This document shows positions 32,353 to 45,320 of a stretch of DNA of 64,000 bases, piece by piece. The notes beneath the pieces were generated by a model that ran no database searches, was not told where the DNA came from, and saw only the letters and a program-made list of their open reading frames with translations. Positions within the stretch are counted from its first letter, which is position 1; the number at the start of each line of letters is the position of its first letter. The position numbers and the translations under genes are program-made. Origin of the DNA: Adiantum capillus-veneris (lineage: Eukaryota > Streptophyta > Polypodiopsida > Polypodiales > Pteridaceae); contig CM043960.1 in NCBI GenBank assembly GCA_014529385.2, forward strand, positions 121,679,543-121,743,542, given 5' to 3'.

Positions 32353-34346
32353 TGTAATGTACCCAATATTTTTGAATAAAAACTATTTCATTTACTTTGC
32401 AAAAGTATTTAAGGTTGGCATTTTGTTAAGTCATAAAGAGTTTCAATGGAACGATCAGAAAAAAAATCGGACTCTGAAACTATTACTTATGGCTTTTATT
32501 CACTTGGAAACAATAGACTGATATAGGAAACTTAAGCCTCAAGAAAGAAGGAGTACTTTTAGAGAAGAAAGGGAAGTGAGACAAGATTAGAGCTTCTTTT
32601 CTTGGAATCCAAGCCTCTTCTAAAATTAGAGACTCAAAATTGCACATAGGAATGCTTGTCCATAAAAAATAAAAATAAAAAATATATATATTTATTTAAT
32701 CAATAAAAAAACAACCGTGAATGTGTGTGAATTTATCTTTTGCTTTGCACTATTCTTTGCGTGTGCTTTTGGCTCTTGAGAACCTATATAAAGGTCCCTC
32801 TTTTCTCACTTTCAACACACACACAGAAGTTCTTAGAAGCGGAAGCTCTCTTGCCATAACGCCGGAGTTACTCTCTCTCCCTCAACCTCTCACCCTCAAC
32901 CATCTCCATCTCCAACTACCTCTCTGCCATTGTCGTGTTTCCCTTTGGATTCTTGAGTTCTTGTTCTCTCTTTCTGTCTTCTCCACCTCGATATGATGGC
33001 TCCAAAATGAGCGACACGAAGCTCGAAGCATGCTCATGTTGCCCCACCTCCAAGGAAGGTGCAAACGAAGTATCATCTACTCCAATCATAACTCAAGCGG
33101 AGGTATTGACTCCACAAGAAGTTGAAGCCGTCCAACCTCCAACATAGGAGGTAATCAAACATGTCGCTAACCCAGTAAGACAAATTTATAATTTTGCATT
33201 GCTATTCATGTTGACCTGGGAAGCTAAGCATAGGGATTCTCTTAAACTATCCAAGAAACATGAATCTATCACAAGAAACAAACATATGTTTTCATAAATT
33301 AGTGAAAGAACTATTTGATAAATTGTCACTATTTGTTAAATTGTTACTGCTTGATAAATTGTTATTGTTTGATAAGTTGTTACTGGTTGATATGAAGAGT
33401 TGGTTGATCATGTTTGAAGAATCATTTAAAGAGAAGAACTGTTGGAAGAATATCTTTTGTTCCTCACGAGTAGTGAGATGCCTTGTGGTTAGCGAGCTGC
33501 CTTGCGATTAGCAAGATGATTCCGCAGTTAGTGGAGATTAAGCTAAGATTATCGGTTCTCTTTTTATCCCTTGCGGTTAGCAAGATGCCTCGCGGTTAGC
33601 GGGATGCTTAGCGATTAGCAAGATGCCTTGCGGTTAGCGATATGGGAAGGTTGCACAATTTGCGGTTAGTAAATAAATAAACCCTCTACAAATGCTCTAT
33701 TGTTAGACAGAGAAAGTCCACAGGTAGAGGCAACTCATAAGAAATTGGAAATTTTATTTTTGTTAAATTATAAGATTGTCTTCATTAGGCCTTGTTTGAA
33801 TTGTTTTGGTATTGTTTAAAGGGTTGTGTAAAAGAACGTGTCCAAAATTAAGTAAAGAACAATGTTTCTTATATGTAAAATAGTGTGGTAGTAATTAGAA
33901 ACAAGAAGAACGGGTGAGTGTGGTGTGGAAAGTGGGAACTAGTATCCTAACGAATACTAGTCTATGGATGGGTGGGCCCGATTAGTCGGGTACTTTTCAC
34001 AAGATTATTAGTTACTTAAGTATAAGTCTCGTATCACACTTATGATTTACCTCTTAAATGTGAGAGAAAAGGAGTTGTTTATAGATCTTAAGTATGTCAA
34101 TGAGATTTTATCTTTGTGATATAGAAATTAGCTCCCACTAAAATCCCTTGATTATCGACCTGGCCTGTGGTGTATGACCCTTACAACCATGATCACTATG
34201 GATAGAGGACTTCCTCTCTTTTGTTGCTCATATCTTTGCTTCGTGGAAACGGAGTAGGGTGTCCTCAACGGAACTTGAGAATAAAGGGAAGGCCATCTAT
34301 CAAGTCGCCCCAATCTTCTCGGGGTTGGGGACCTCATATCATTGTA
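32353..34346 (+). repeat. Element 4 LTR-6 (3' LTR of the array)
   Basis: TGTAATGTACCCAA start, TATATAAAG at 32785, minisatellite at 33470-33650, end near GGGGACCTCATATCATTGTA, followed by TAATG and resumed element 3 gag. About 1.99 kb, the most complete uninterrupted LTR. Confidence 0.8.
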
Positions 34347-34351
34347 TAATG

Positions 34352-35180
34352 TTAGAGGCAAGTCTAAAAAGAAGTATAATTCAAACAATAGAGATAAGAA
34401 CAAGAGTAAGAGCAGGGGTAAGTCCCATGATGTTGTATGCTATCAATGTGTATGCAAAGGGCATAAAAAACTAGATTGCAGGTACTACAAGCAGGAACTT
34501 GAAAGAAAGAAACAGCATGATAAGAAGAAAAAGGATTTTATTGATGAGCATGACTCTTCTTCCAAGGAAGTTGCCAAGGCAAATGTAACTTTGAGTATTG
34601 TCATTGAAGAAATTGTTGACACGGATGATGCACTTGTTGTTGACTCATGCCTTTATGATGGTAGCGTGACAATGGAAAGTGACATGTATATCACAAAACT
34701 AGAGGTAATTGATGCATTACTTTCACCACAGGATGGTTTGTTAATCATGGATAGTAGACAATGGTGTCTCATTTCATATTACTCCATCTTTGGTGTCCTT
34801 TGCTTCATACACTGCAGGTAGTTTGGGTAAAGTTTACTTGGGCAACAACCATGCATGTGAGATTGAGGGTGTTGGCACTATACACTTGGCACTTGAAAAT
34901 GGTCAAGAGCTGATTTTGCATGATATTAGGTATGTACCTGGCATCAAGAAAAGTCTACTTTTAGTTGATCAGTTAGATGTCAAGGGTTATCATACTATCT
35001 TTGGTGGTGGCTCTTGGAAAGTGCTCAAAGGCTCAATGTTGATTATAAAGGACAGCAAGGAGGAAACTCTTGATTAATTACATTGCAAGGCATTACCTGG
35101 CAAGTTTTTGGTTGTAGCTGAAGTTCACTCTCACAAGGAGCTTTGTCACAAACGACTTGGCCATATGAGGGCTTGATGTT
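34352..35180 (+). pseudogene. Element 3 gag zinc knuckle, protease and integrase start
   Basis: Directly after the TAATG, the frame gives VRGKSKKKYNSNNRDKNKS and the zinc knuckle CYQCVCKGHKKLDC. The protease active site region is degraded (LLIMDSRQW instead of a DSGA motif) and a frameshift moves coding to 34790-35077, which holds EGVGTIHLALENGQELIL and RYVPGIKKSLLLVDQL, the normal copia protease to integrase stretch. HKELCHKRLGHMRA is the HHCC finger start, then stop. Confidence 0.8.
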
Positions 35181-35189
35181 CTCTCCTCT

Positions 35190-36029
35190 TTGGGGAAATT
35201 TGATGTAAAATTCCCTAACCTTGATTTTTGTAATGACTGTACCTATGGAAAGCAAGTGAAATTATCTTATTCCTCTAGTGTCGCTTGCAAATTGAATGTG
35301 CTTGATTTAGTACATTTTGATGTTTGCACTATGCCTATGAATTCACATGGAGGTGCACGGTACTTTGTGCCTTTCATTAATCATCATAGAAGAAAGACAT
35401 GGGTGTATGAACTAAAGAGTAAAAGTGACGTGCTTGACTCATTCAAGAAATTTCATGCATTTGTGACCACACAAAAAGGACTTAAGTTAAACGCTATCAG
35501 GACGGACAATGGGGGAGAGTATGTATCACGTGAGATTAACAACTTTTGTGGGCTGCATGGCATTGAGTGAGAATTGGTAGCCCCTTATAATCCATCATCT
35601 AATGGTGTGGCTGAAAGAGATAATTGCACAATTTGTGAGAGAGTAAGATGCATGTTGTCCACAACTAATCTCCCCCAAGAGTTTTGGGGGGAGGCTCTTA
35701 AAAGTGTAGTTCATGTGCACAAATCACTCTCCAAACCATGCGTTAGATAAAGGCAACCCTGAAGAGGTTTGATCTAACAAATCGGCTTCATATGACCATT
35801 TACAAATCTTTGGTGGTGATGCATGTGTGCATGTACGTGTTGATCAGAGGACCAAACTTGACATGAAATCTATCAAGGGCATCTTCATGGGATCTGGAGA
35901 TGAGGGAGAGATGGGTTCCCGAGACCTCAGTACAGGAAGATAAGACGTAGCCGAGATGTAGTTTTCAATGAGTTTAAGTTGCTGAAAAATGCTACGCATG
36001 TAGACATTGACAAGAAGAAGGTCAAGTTT
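35190..36029 (+). pseudogene. Element 3 integrase (left arm copy)
   Basis: Frame 35190-35570: FCNDCTYGKQVKLSYSS (end of zinc finger), LVHFDVCTMP with the first catalytic Asp, RTDNGGEYVSREIN with the second, then stop at HGIE. NPSSNGVAERDN with the Glu follows in the same frame. After 35750 the frame breaks repeatedly (DQRTKLDMKSIKGIF; GDEGEMGSRD). Confidence 0.8.
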
Positions 36030-36625
36030 CAACATAATCAGCCAGCCATAAAGCCACTTTTGGCTGAAAATTTGATCTTTTTCTTGTCAGTGTCTACACG
36101 TGTAGCATTCTTTAGTAACTTAACCTCATTAAAAACTACATTATGGTTGCGTATTATCTTCCTGTACTGAGGTATCCAAACTCGGTAATGCATCTCTCCC
36201 TCATCTCCATATCTTATGAAGATGCCCTTGATAGATTTCCTGTCAAGTTTGGTCCTTTGATCAGCAGGCACATGCACAAATTCATTGCAACCAAAGACTC
36301 GTAAATGGTCATATGAAGCCGGTTTGCCAAACCAAACCTCTTCAAGGATGCCATTATCTAACGCAAGATTTGGAGAGCGATTGTGCACATGAACTGCAAT
36401 TTTAAGAGCCTCCCCCCAAAACTCTTGAGGGAGATTAGCTATGGACAACATGCATCTCCCTCTCTCACAAATTGTGCAATTATATATTTCACCCACACCA
36501 TTAGTAGATGATGGATTATAAGGGGCTATCAATTCCTGCTTAATGCCATGCATCCCACAAAAGCTGTTAAACTCACGTGATACATATACTCTCTCCCATT
36601 ATTCGTCCCACTAGCTTTTAACATA
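35475..36625. repeat. Inverted duplication of integrase segment
   Basis: Bases about 35475-36029 and 36067-36625 are inverted copies separated by about 37 bases. The right arm encodes the same integrase/linker on the minus strand (NPSSTNGVGEIYN, ASYDHLRVFGCNEF, GDEGEMHYRVWIP) and is better preserved downstream than the left arm. Arms diverge by perhaps 10-15% by eye. Plus-strand element 3 sequence resumes after 36625. Confidence 0.8.
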
Positions 36626-36979
36626 AGCCCTTTACATGAAAATTTGATCCCTTCTAATGCTGAAAATGAGCAGCAACCCATTGTGCAATAGCTAGAAGAG
36701 AATAGACAACAAATAGATGCACAAAATGGGATTATATTGCATGACCAGCATGCTAAAAATGAATTACAGCAGTGAGGTAATGTTGAAAATGAGCTGCCAA
36801 TTGATGGTGTGCACATTTCAAATGATGTAAACACATTGCCAATCAATGCAGATCATTGGGTGAGAAGGTCTACATGTGTTAGAAGGCAACCAGAGAGGTT
36901 CTAGCCAGCTATGGATTGCATTTTGTTGACTGATGAGGGGGGAGCCTCTTACATTCAAAGAGGCCCAGTCTTGTGAAGA

Positions 36980-38140
36980 CAAAAGTAAGTGGAGCTTGCT
37001 ATGAAATCTAAGATGCAATCACTGTATGCAAATAAGAGTGGGAGCTTGTGCCTTTGCCCAAAGGTAGGAAAGCTATTCCTAATAAGTGGGTTTATAAGGT
37101 CAAATGTGTAGATGAAAAACCCAAGTACAAAGCACGTTTGGTTGCTAAGGGTTATGCACAGAAGGAAGGCATAGACTTCCAAGAGATCTTTTCACATGTG
37201 GTGAAGATGACTACGCTTTGTGTTTTGTTTGCTTTATGTGCTCTCTTAGATTTGGAGATGGATCAAATGGATGTAATCACTACTTTCTTACATGGTGACT
37301 TGGATGAGGAGCTATACATGCAACAACCTAAGGGCATTGTCATTCCAGGGAAAGAGCATTTGGTATGCAAATTGAAGCGCAGCTTGTATGGGTTGAAACA
37401 AGGCCCAAGACAGTGGTACAAGAAGTTTGATACTTTTATGCTTAACCATGGTTCACTGTCTTTACTTTAGAAAGGCTCCTAATGGTAGTCTTATTGTGCT
37501 AGTCCTATATGTGGATGATATGTTGATTGCAGGCAAGCATAAGGAAACTTTGAATGCTTTGAAAAAGGAGCTAAATTCAGTGTTCTCTATGAAAGATTTG
37601 GGTGCAGCTGAACATATTTTGGGTATGTGCATTGCAAAGGTTAGAAAGATGCTAAGAAGCATCTTTTATTCCTTTCTCAAGACAAGTACATCAAGAAAGT
37701 GCTTGAGAGATTTAATATGGCTGATGCCAAGCCTCTTGGTGTGCCTTTACCACCACACACAAAGCTTAGCAAGCATGATTGCCCAAAAGATGATGCAGCT
37801 ACCCATGCTATGAAAGGTATTCCTTATGCATCAGCATGTGGTTCTTTGATGTATGCCATGGTTTTTGCGCGACCAGACATTGCTTACACAGTGGGAGTTG
37901 TTAGCAATTTTATGTCTAATCCTGGCAAACCACATTAGGAGGCAATGAAGAGCATTTTTAGGTACTTGAAAGGTACACATGCATATGTTATGGAAAGAGT
38001 ACATTGTCAGTGCGGGGATTGTGTGATTCAGACATGGCGTGAGATCTTGACACTTGAAAGTCTACCATTGGTTATGTCTTTACATTGGCTGGTGGAGCTA
38101 TTTCTTGGTGTTCAAGATTGCAAAAGATTGTTGCACTGAG
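36980..38140 (+). pseudogene. Element 3 reverse transcriptase and RNase H
   Basis: Frame 37048-37470: PNKWVYKVKCVDEKPKYKAR, LVAKGYAQKEGIDF, DQMDVITTFLHGDL, KRSLYGLKQGPRQWY. After a frameshift the catalytic LVLYVDDMLIAG lies at about 37500-37535, then FSMKDLGAAEHILGM. The connection and RNase H part (ACGSLMYAMVFARPDIAY near 37840, MKSIFRYLKGTHAYV near 37945) is in shifted frames. Standard copia order; not translatable as one protein. Confidence 0.85.
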
Positions 38141-38529
38141 CACTACAAAGGATGAATATATTTTAGTCACATAAGCTTCGAAAGAAGCCATTTTTCTTGG
38201 CCATCTTGTGATGACTTTTGGTCTTCCATCTCATGCTCCAGTGCTTGTTGATCTTCCAGCTCATGCTCCAGTGCTTGGTTGTGATAGTTAGAGTGTTGTA
38301 TGCCTAGCTAAAAACGTCATGTTCCATGCTCATACCAAACAAATAGATGTTTGATACCATTTTATACGACAGGTATTGGATGATGGCCTCATCACACTGA
38401 CAAAGGTCAAAACACAAGATACCCCTACAGATGTTCTCACTAAGTGTCTTGCTAAGACACAACATTGGCATTGCTTGCACTTAGTGGGAGTTACTTAAAG
38501 GTACCACATTGGGCCTTTAAGTGGGAGGT

Positions 38530-38871
<342 letters not shown>

Positions 38872-39898
38872 GATACCTGTCCATTACCATCTATTACCAA
38901 CAAAAAAATTTCATCATTTGTTGCTGATCTAGACTTTGACAAATTTTTGCTAGTATCCTATTGGTTTAAGCAACAAAATGTCAAAAAGCAGTTCACCATA
39001 TCTTTATGAAATGAGTATCAAGCCGATCTAGTATCCAAACGAACTTACATGCCCAAACCTAGAACAAACCATTTTAAAAATCCATTTTATAGTCACAAAA
39101 AGGATGGTAACAATCTCTATATGAGGTTGGTATCATGTAGACAGGTTATAGTATATCGTTGCCGCAAACTAGTTGGCGGGTCATACAACATAATGCTTAT
39201 GTATACACATCTAGGTACTCAAAAGAGGAGTTAAAACTTTTTATAGAACCGACCAATGGCTAAGTTTCCAAAAAAAACTGGGCAGTAACTTGTTTGCTTT
39301 AGAGAAAAACTGTGAAAAAAATAGTAATAATACCTTCATGGTGCATGCAACAGACTGTATAAATCCATTATTTGAGTTAGCTACATGGCCACAACCGCCA
39401 ATAAAAACTTATTTCTTGTCCTTCCTAACCAGAATCAGGTTGTTCAATAAGGTGCCAGGGTTATATGGTCAATTTGCATAGGATATTATAGTTAACGTAA
39501 GTGTAAAGCCTTGCCGACGGGTATGAAACTTATTCATGAGAAGCTGCCAAGTAGCCATTACTACTAGAATTCACCCAGGTAAAGATATGTATAAATTTTA
39601 ACATCGTTTCTACTGTTTGAGCCCAAAAATACCAACCACTTCCACAATATGTATGTCCAATGTGTTCTAAGCATGTTCTTGATAAGTTATTCAAGAGCAC
39701 CATAATCAAAACCAGACGAGTTTACTATAAGAAAGTACGCCTTATAACAATTAATCTTTGAAATTTGTAACCTGATTCAAATGCAGTCATAATAAAAAAC
39801 ATACACCTTGTATGTATTATTGAAGAAGTTCGAGTTATCTCAGTAGGTATTGTTACCTACCTGATTGGTCTGAGAGGTAGCCATTGAATTCGATAAGT
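38872..39898. other. Spacer without supported gene
   Basis: AT-rich DNA. The frame 38674-39009 is mostly a translated CT repeat plus LTR and is not taken as a gene. No RNA gene seen. Confidence 0.5.
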
Positions 39899-39978
39899 AT
39901 TGAGAAGGGTCTGAATCATGGGAGTGTGTGATGATAATGCAATTCCTCATGTACCAATGCAGGGTCGACTAATGTAAA

Positions 39979-39979
<1 letters not shown>

Positions 39980-40048
<69 letters not shown>
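39980..40048. repeat. (GT)n(GA)n compound microsatellite
   Basis: About 16 GT then 18 GA units. The counterpart in unit B (51541-51598) is shorter and has a GAGT interruption. Confidence 0.9.
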
Positions 40049-40052
<4 letters not shown>

Positions 40053-40359
40053 ATACACACTTTATTGCCAAAATTGCCGATTCCCAAGATTTCAAGCTCC
40101 ATCAATGTGCATGTGTCGCACAATCCCTCTTCTTCAACTTTCAATGCTTCTTTCCTGGCTGTGTGTGTATGTGTGTGTATAGCACACACTTCTTATCTAA
40201 GGCTTCAATCCTTGCCCACATCATCACTACCTTGCTTTCCCCTCTAGCACTGCTTTTGCAGTTTTCAATTGTGTTAATTTCAGCCTTGCTCGATTTTAGC
40301 ACCTTGCTAAGGTTGATATATAGAGAAGAAAATGTTGCCTTTTGCAATTTTGCTCACTC

Positions 40360-40800
40360 GTGAGCTACTTCGCAAAAATTGCTCAATTTGTTCTCCAAAT
40401 CCATGAGATCCTTTCCCCAAAACTCCAATCTTTAAAGCTTTTGCCAAGGTTCACCCAATTTTTCAAATCCACTCCGAAGTCTTGAGCCTTAGCTCGCACA
40501 GAAAGCCCTCGCACATGCCGTCTGCATAGGCTTTGATACCACTTGATGAGTACGACAAAGGCAATTTAAAAGCAATGTGGCATGGGTACATGCGTGTGTG
40601 TGGTGAGGAAGATGTGATGTGTGGGTGGAGCAAACCCCTCAGAAGGGGGAGAAGATAGAGTGCTCCTTACTCTTGTATATGTACAAAGAATAAGGGGAAA
40701 AGATTGGGTGGCTGGATACAATGTTTGGCTTAGGTTAAGGCACACCGCCTTTACCTCAAAACTAGGTGGTGGTGTTGACAAAGATGCTAATATCTGGGAC
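40360..40800 (-). other. Possible LTR end and primer site of an old minus-strand element
   Basis: In both units the minus strand reads ...CTCATCA AGTGGTATCAGAGCC (40545-40525; 52103-52080), the layout of an LTR end and plant primer site. The minus-strand frame beyond it in unit B reads KAQDFGVDLQKWVNLGKS, hydrophilic and coiled-coil-like, possibly a gag start. No second LTR or pol was found, so this is only a fragment. Confidence 0.35.
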
Positions 40801-41512
40801 AATTACTTTCAAGCTCATGTCATCGCTTAATGAAATGTATTTAGTGTATGACTTTTGTCTTGTTTTGTTTTCATTAGATAGCATAACACTGACAATGTCT
40901 TTATGTGACTATAGTCTGAGAATGAAGGATGACAATCAGTTGCATGAATGGAACACAATTAGATGACTCACTGCAGAAAATTAAGAACCCTCGGTTGGAA
41001 AGGTTGGAAAATATGCTTATGCAAATTTGAAGGAGTTGTTTGGAGATATGGATGCCATTGGTGGTTCCCTCAAAAAGTTTTGATGGATTCTTATGGAGAT
41101 ATGGTCACAGCTTGTGTGACACCGTATCATGATGTGACTGCCTAATGTAGCTTGTGTGGAATTAGTTTGTGTACCTACCAATCTGTGTGACTTCCATTAG
41201 CTTGTGTGACATGAGTCTCTGTGAAGTTCTTTCAATAGTTTCCAAAGTTCAAGGGAAGGGTTGTTTGGTATGTGGCCTTTAACTTATGCCACAACATGTT
41301 GGTGTGTACCATCTCCAGTCTAGTCAAAATCCAGTCAATAAGAAACCATGTGATAGCATGTGGGCTTAAGTGAGTTGCACAAGGAGCCAAAAGAGTGCCC
41401 TTTGGATCTTACATTGGGAGGCTGACCTCTACCCTTTGGGGAGGTGCCTCTTCCCCCTTGAGAGGTACACCTAACCATTGTACTTCCACTTCCACTAGCC
41501 TTACTACTCCTA

Positions 41513-41865
41513 TATAAGTAGCCACACTTTATACACACACTAGTAGTGTTGCTAGTTCATCTCATAATCAAGTATTGTTGTTGGTTTTTCCACTTTGTGT
41601 ATTGTTCGATCGCTATCTTTAATCTCTCACTATAAATGCTACTCTAATCATGCCACCTCAACCCTAATCCTTACATAAGGCTGTAGATATATTGAAAATC
41701 GCAATTGATGACTATGGAGCCAATGTCGTCCATGCACAAGCCTGCGAGTTGGAGGAGCACATCTCACTTCTCCACAATGAAATTACATCACTAAAAATGC
41801 AAGTAAATAGACTAAATTCTTTGATATGTAGATTTTCTAATATTCTCAATAGGAATAAATTCTAG
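41513..41865 (+). other. TATA box and short coiled-coil-like frame
   Basis: TATATAAGTAGCC (41513) precedes a plus-strand stretch encoding KAVDILKIAIDDYGANVV and CELEEHISLLHNEITSLKM, heptad-like, ending at TAG near 41863. Unit B has the same frame with synonymous-looking and other changes (53046-53400). No clear start codon is conserved between the units (ATG in A is ATT in B). A decayed gene or element leader is likely. Confidence 0.35.
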
Positions 41866-44800
41866 TTTTTGGTATAGCTTGTCCAATGGAACAAAAACAT
41901 GTAAATACTGTGCATGTAATAAAAGTGTCGTTTGCTTGCTAATTCACTGTGCCCACATTCTTACAAATTTATGCTTCGAAAAACTAAAAATAATCTAGTG
42001 ATTTCTAGATCTTTCTTGGCAAGTCATGGTGCATCGACCTCTCCCACAAGCCAAGGCAAAAAATATCTATCTTAATTTTTTTTCTAATGATTATAATCAG
42101 CCTTGATTTTTATAATAACCAAGGAACACCATATTAGAGAGTTGGAGACTTTACAGACAATTTAGGAATCACGAATGTCTTGAAGATTTGGCCATATGAG
42201 AAATCTCAAATTGTTTTTTAAGATCAAAGCTTTCCACATGATAGTACTCAAAAAGATCTTTCGAAACATAATCTCAGAAATTTGACTAAGATTTGACCAT
42301 GTGGTCAAAACTTAAGCTCGTTTTACAAGTGAGAATTGGAAGATTTCCAAATTGACTAATATGGTGTTAAGGCAAGGTAAGAACATTATGGAACATCACT
42401 TTGGTTGGGTTCCATAATGCTTTGGGCATTTTGTTGAGATTTTAATACATTTCTCCACTCACAATTGTGAGTTTGACCAAAAAATAACCATTATGGAACC
42501 TTACTAACTAATAAGCTTCAAGTGATTACCCAAGGAATATCCTTGGCTTGAATCGATGCAAACTCTCCTCCAAAATCGACCTCTGGCATTCGTGTCTACG
42601 ATCTATAGTTTTCGAGCTAACCAAACCACCACGAGCAACTTGCTATCTATCGAGTGACTTTTAACCGATAAAAAAATACTCCTTCCCCAAGCCCACACAC
42701 ATATGCATTACTCCCCACATGTCAGCTCTCAAAAGACAACTGTAAGGCTCAAAATGCCGAGTGGCTCCTCGTCTCATCACTTGCTTCGTGTTTGCCCTTC
42801 TGTTCGTGTCGTGCTACATGCCATCCCATTTCGTGTGCTTCTTGCCTCGCTTTTGTTTTCTTTCCGTCTTTAATCACCAAGGGGGTATCTTGTAACATAG
42901 ATGATAGAGCGAACATAGTATGGTGGAACGTGAGGTCGAATGAGGTTCCAATTAATTGAGGTCTTGTTGAGATAAAGACAAGCACGTCCATTGAGAGGGA
43001 AAGATTCAAACCTAGTGAGCGTTTGGTATTGAAAGGTGAAATCCAAGAAGATCTAAGGAAAGGATAGGAATGAGTTAGGAATGGTATGGTCACAAAAAAT
43101 TGAGTAGGATTCCTTTCTAAGAGTCCTTTAAAGATATGCATAAGAACTTCCTTTTAGACTTTTCTATGAAAAGTAAGATAAGAGGCACCTAGCACTACCA
43201 ATAAAGATTTTGTGTTTGCTTAAAGGCTATATATATATATAATATATATACATATATAAGGTGGTTTATTTATTTGTTTGCAAAGGTTTGCACAAGTACC
43301 ATGGAGGAGTATAGTAGGGCTAGAACCTAGAATTGGCAAATTGCAACTAGATCTCCCTCTTACAAAGAGATTTTTTCCTCCTTTCTTTGCCTTCTAACTT
43401 TAGCTTCCCAAACATGAAATCTAGGTATCCATGCCATTCAATTTGACCTTGAAAATTAAGGTCCTATCAATTATGATCGAAATTTGCATTTTGATTTTCA
43501 ACAAGGCTATCAACATTAAGTAGCGCCTATATTTAAGAAAAGGGGGGGGGGGGGGGAATCAAAAGTGGAGAAGTTCAAGCACGAAAGTCGGGGAGATCGC
43601 AGTCGCAAGAGTCAAACCAGAAACTAAACTTGGACAATCTGGGGAATGTATGTCACCTCACAATATAATGTCATGAAAACGATTATGCATATATGATGCG
43701 CGTACGGGTGAGGCGGTTAACTTATGTGACACTAAACCTGGATTGTAAGATCAACGTGTCTCGTTTTTCTCATTGAACAGGTTTATTGCGCTTAGCTTTT
43801 TGCACGATCATGTTTAGTGCATCTCGAGGTCCCATCCCTCAAACTGGATCGTCGATCTCATTACTCCATCCCGCATTAAATATGGGTGTTACTTAGTGCC
43901 AAGGCAAAGCTATCTCCCCCCCTCCTCCCCCCCCCCCCCCCAAAAAAAAAAAAAAAAAACCCACCAAATATTTGAGAAACATTTTCTTTAGTACTAGCAT
44001 TTTCTTTAGTATTAGCACTTTGAGATTTCACCCTTGTTTTTAAAAATCTTTATTGATTTCCAAAAATTTTCAAGGGAATTACTCTCTTTGTCACTTTGCT
44101 TTTTTGCTACCATTTTTAGATTTTCTAAATGTGGAGTTGTTTCTTTTAAGCACTGCTTTCTACAGATCTGTGATCTTCATCTTTGGACTTTCTTGTAGCT
44201 AGGCCCCAAAGATAATCTAGACTTTAGCCTTTGACAAACATGTTAACTCAATGTTGGGAAAAAGTGTGCCCTGAACTCATTAGAAAAAGAAAAATTTAGT
44301 TTGAATTGTATAAGAAAATAGTAACAATATGCTTAAAAATAAAGTTTACTTTATAAAAAGTTTTGCTTAAGAAAAAGGTTTTTCCCAAGTACTGTGTAGA
44401 CTCTATGATTTGTGGGCATGGTCATCCTAGGTTAACCCCTCATAAGGTCAAAGAAGGCCCTTGCTTTGTTAAAATAGTGACTAGCCTACTCATTCTCTTG
44501 CCTCTCCCACTGTCCCACAAACACATACAAAGAGTTTACCCTTCCTTTCTTCTTGACCAAGAGGCTTGAGCTCTTTCTTAGTAGAAGCCTTTGACCGATA
44601 ATTCAAGTCCCTTTCTAAGGCAAACCCATCCTCTCGACAAGAAACTTCCCTTTCTTTGTCTCCCACGTTTGTGCATTACCATATTTGTTGCAATCATGCA
44701 TTAAGCCTCCTATACATCAAAACCATTTGCACCACCAAAGGATAGAGGACTATACATGATTATGAGGTTAGTCCCCATGGGCGAGTTATAAAATGGTGGC

Positions 44801-45100
44801 TTACATGTCGGAGGACATGATGGGTTGCGGTACTTTATTGGGTGCTTTCATCCTAACTCTTTGCACACCACTAGTGCTCACATATCCCGATTTGTTGTGT
44901 AAATGTTTCAGTTGTAAATTCGTGGAGGTTTGATTTTCAAGGTGAAAAATTGGGCAATTTAGTTGTAAGCCTTGGCAAATACCCTAGATTTTGGCACAAA
45001 TCTTGGTTGTTTAACTAGTTTGCCCTTAAAAAACATGGCCAAGAAAATGGTTTTTTCTACTATGACAAAAATAGCCCACATCTTATGCTAGTACAAGTTT
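41866..45100. other. Unit A spacer without supported gene
   Basis: Non-coding by inspection. It contains an AT run (43231-43258), a G run (43542-43556) and C/A runs (about 43917-43959). The 130-codon minus frame at 42749-43141 recurs in unit B (54126-54512) with indels but shows no known domain. Confidence 0.45.
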
Positions 45101-45124
45101 AGTGATGATATCTTTCGCAACAAG

Positions 45125-45128
<4 letters not shown>

Positions 45129-45191
<63 letters not shown>

Positions 45192-45320
45192 CCATTCATC
45201 CCTTTTGCAACTGATTCTCTCACAATGGATCAAATGCCATTAGAAATCACATGCAATCATAAGTGCCATAATGTTCTCTGGAAGCCCACATTGCAAGAGC
45301 CCCTTGACAATTTCCTTTCC

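Larger units (their letters stand above)
12796..34346 (+). mobile_element. Element 4: tandem array of gag-only LTR elements sharing LTRs (TR-GAG-like)
   Basis: LTR-like blocks of up to about 1.95 kb alternate with internal regions of about 1.35 kb. Each internal region carries a primer site, a minisatellite, one gag gene and a polypurine tract (TTGGGGAGAT), with no pol. Block order: LTR-1, gag fragment, LTR-2 fragment, gag, LTR-3, gag repeats, LTR-4 (split by element 5), LTR-5 fragment, gag, LTR-6. TAATG at 12791-12795 and 34347-34351 flanks the array, and removing it restores the gag codons of element 3. Gag-only elements named TR-GAG are known in plants and depend on other elements for enzymes. 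Arrays sharing LTRs arise by unequal recombination. Confidence 0.75.

Noticed and set aside
36529-36846. Cysteine-rich minus-strand frame as a secreted peptide
   Set aside because: It overlaps the inverted integrase arm and the plus-strand element 3 linker; no signal peptide or consistent start.
42749-43141. Minus-strand 130-codon frame conserved in unit B
   Set aside because: Conserved only because the unit is duplicated; indels between copies do not respect codons and no motif is visible.
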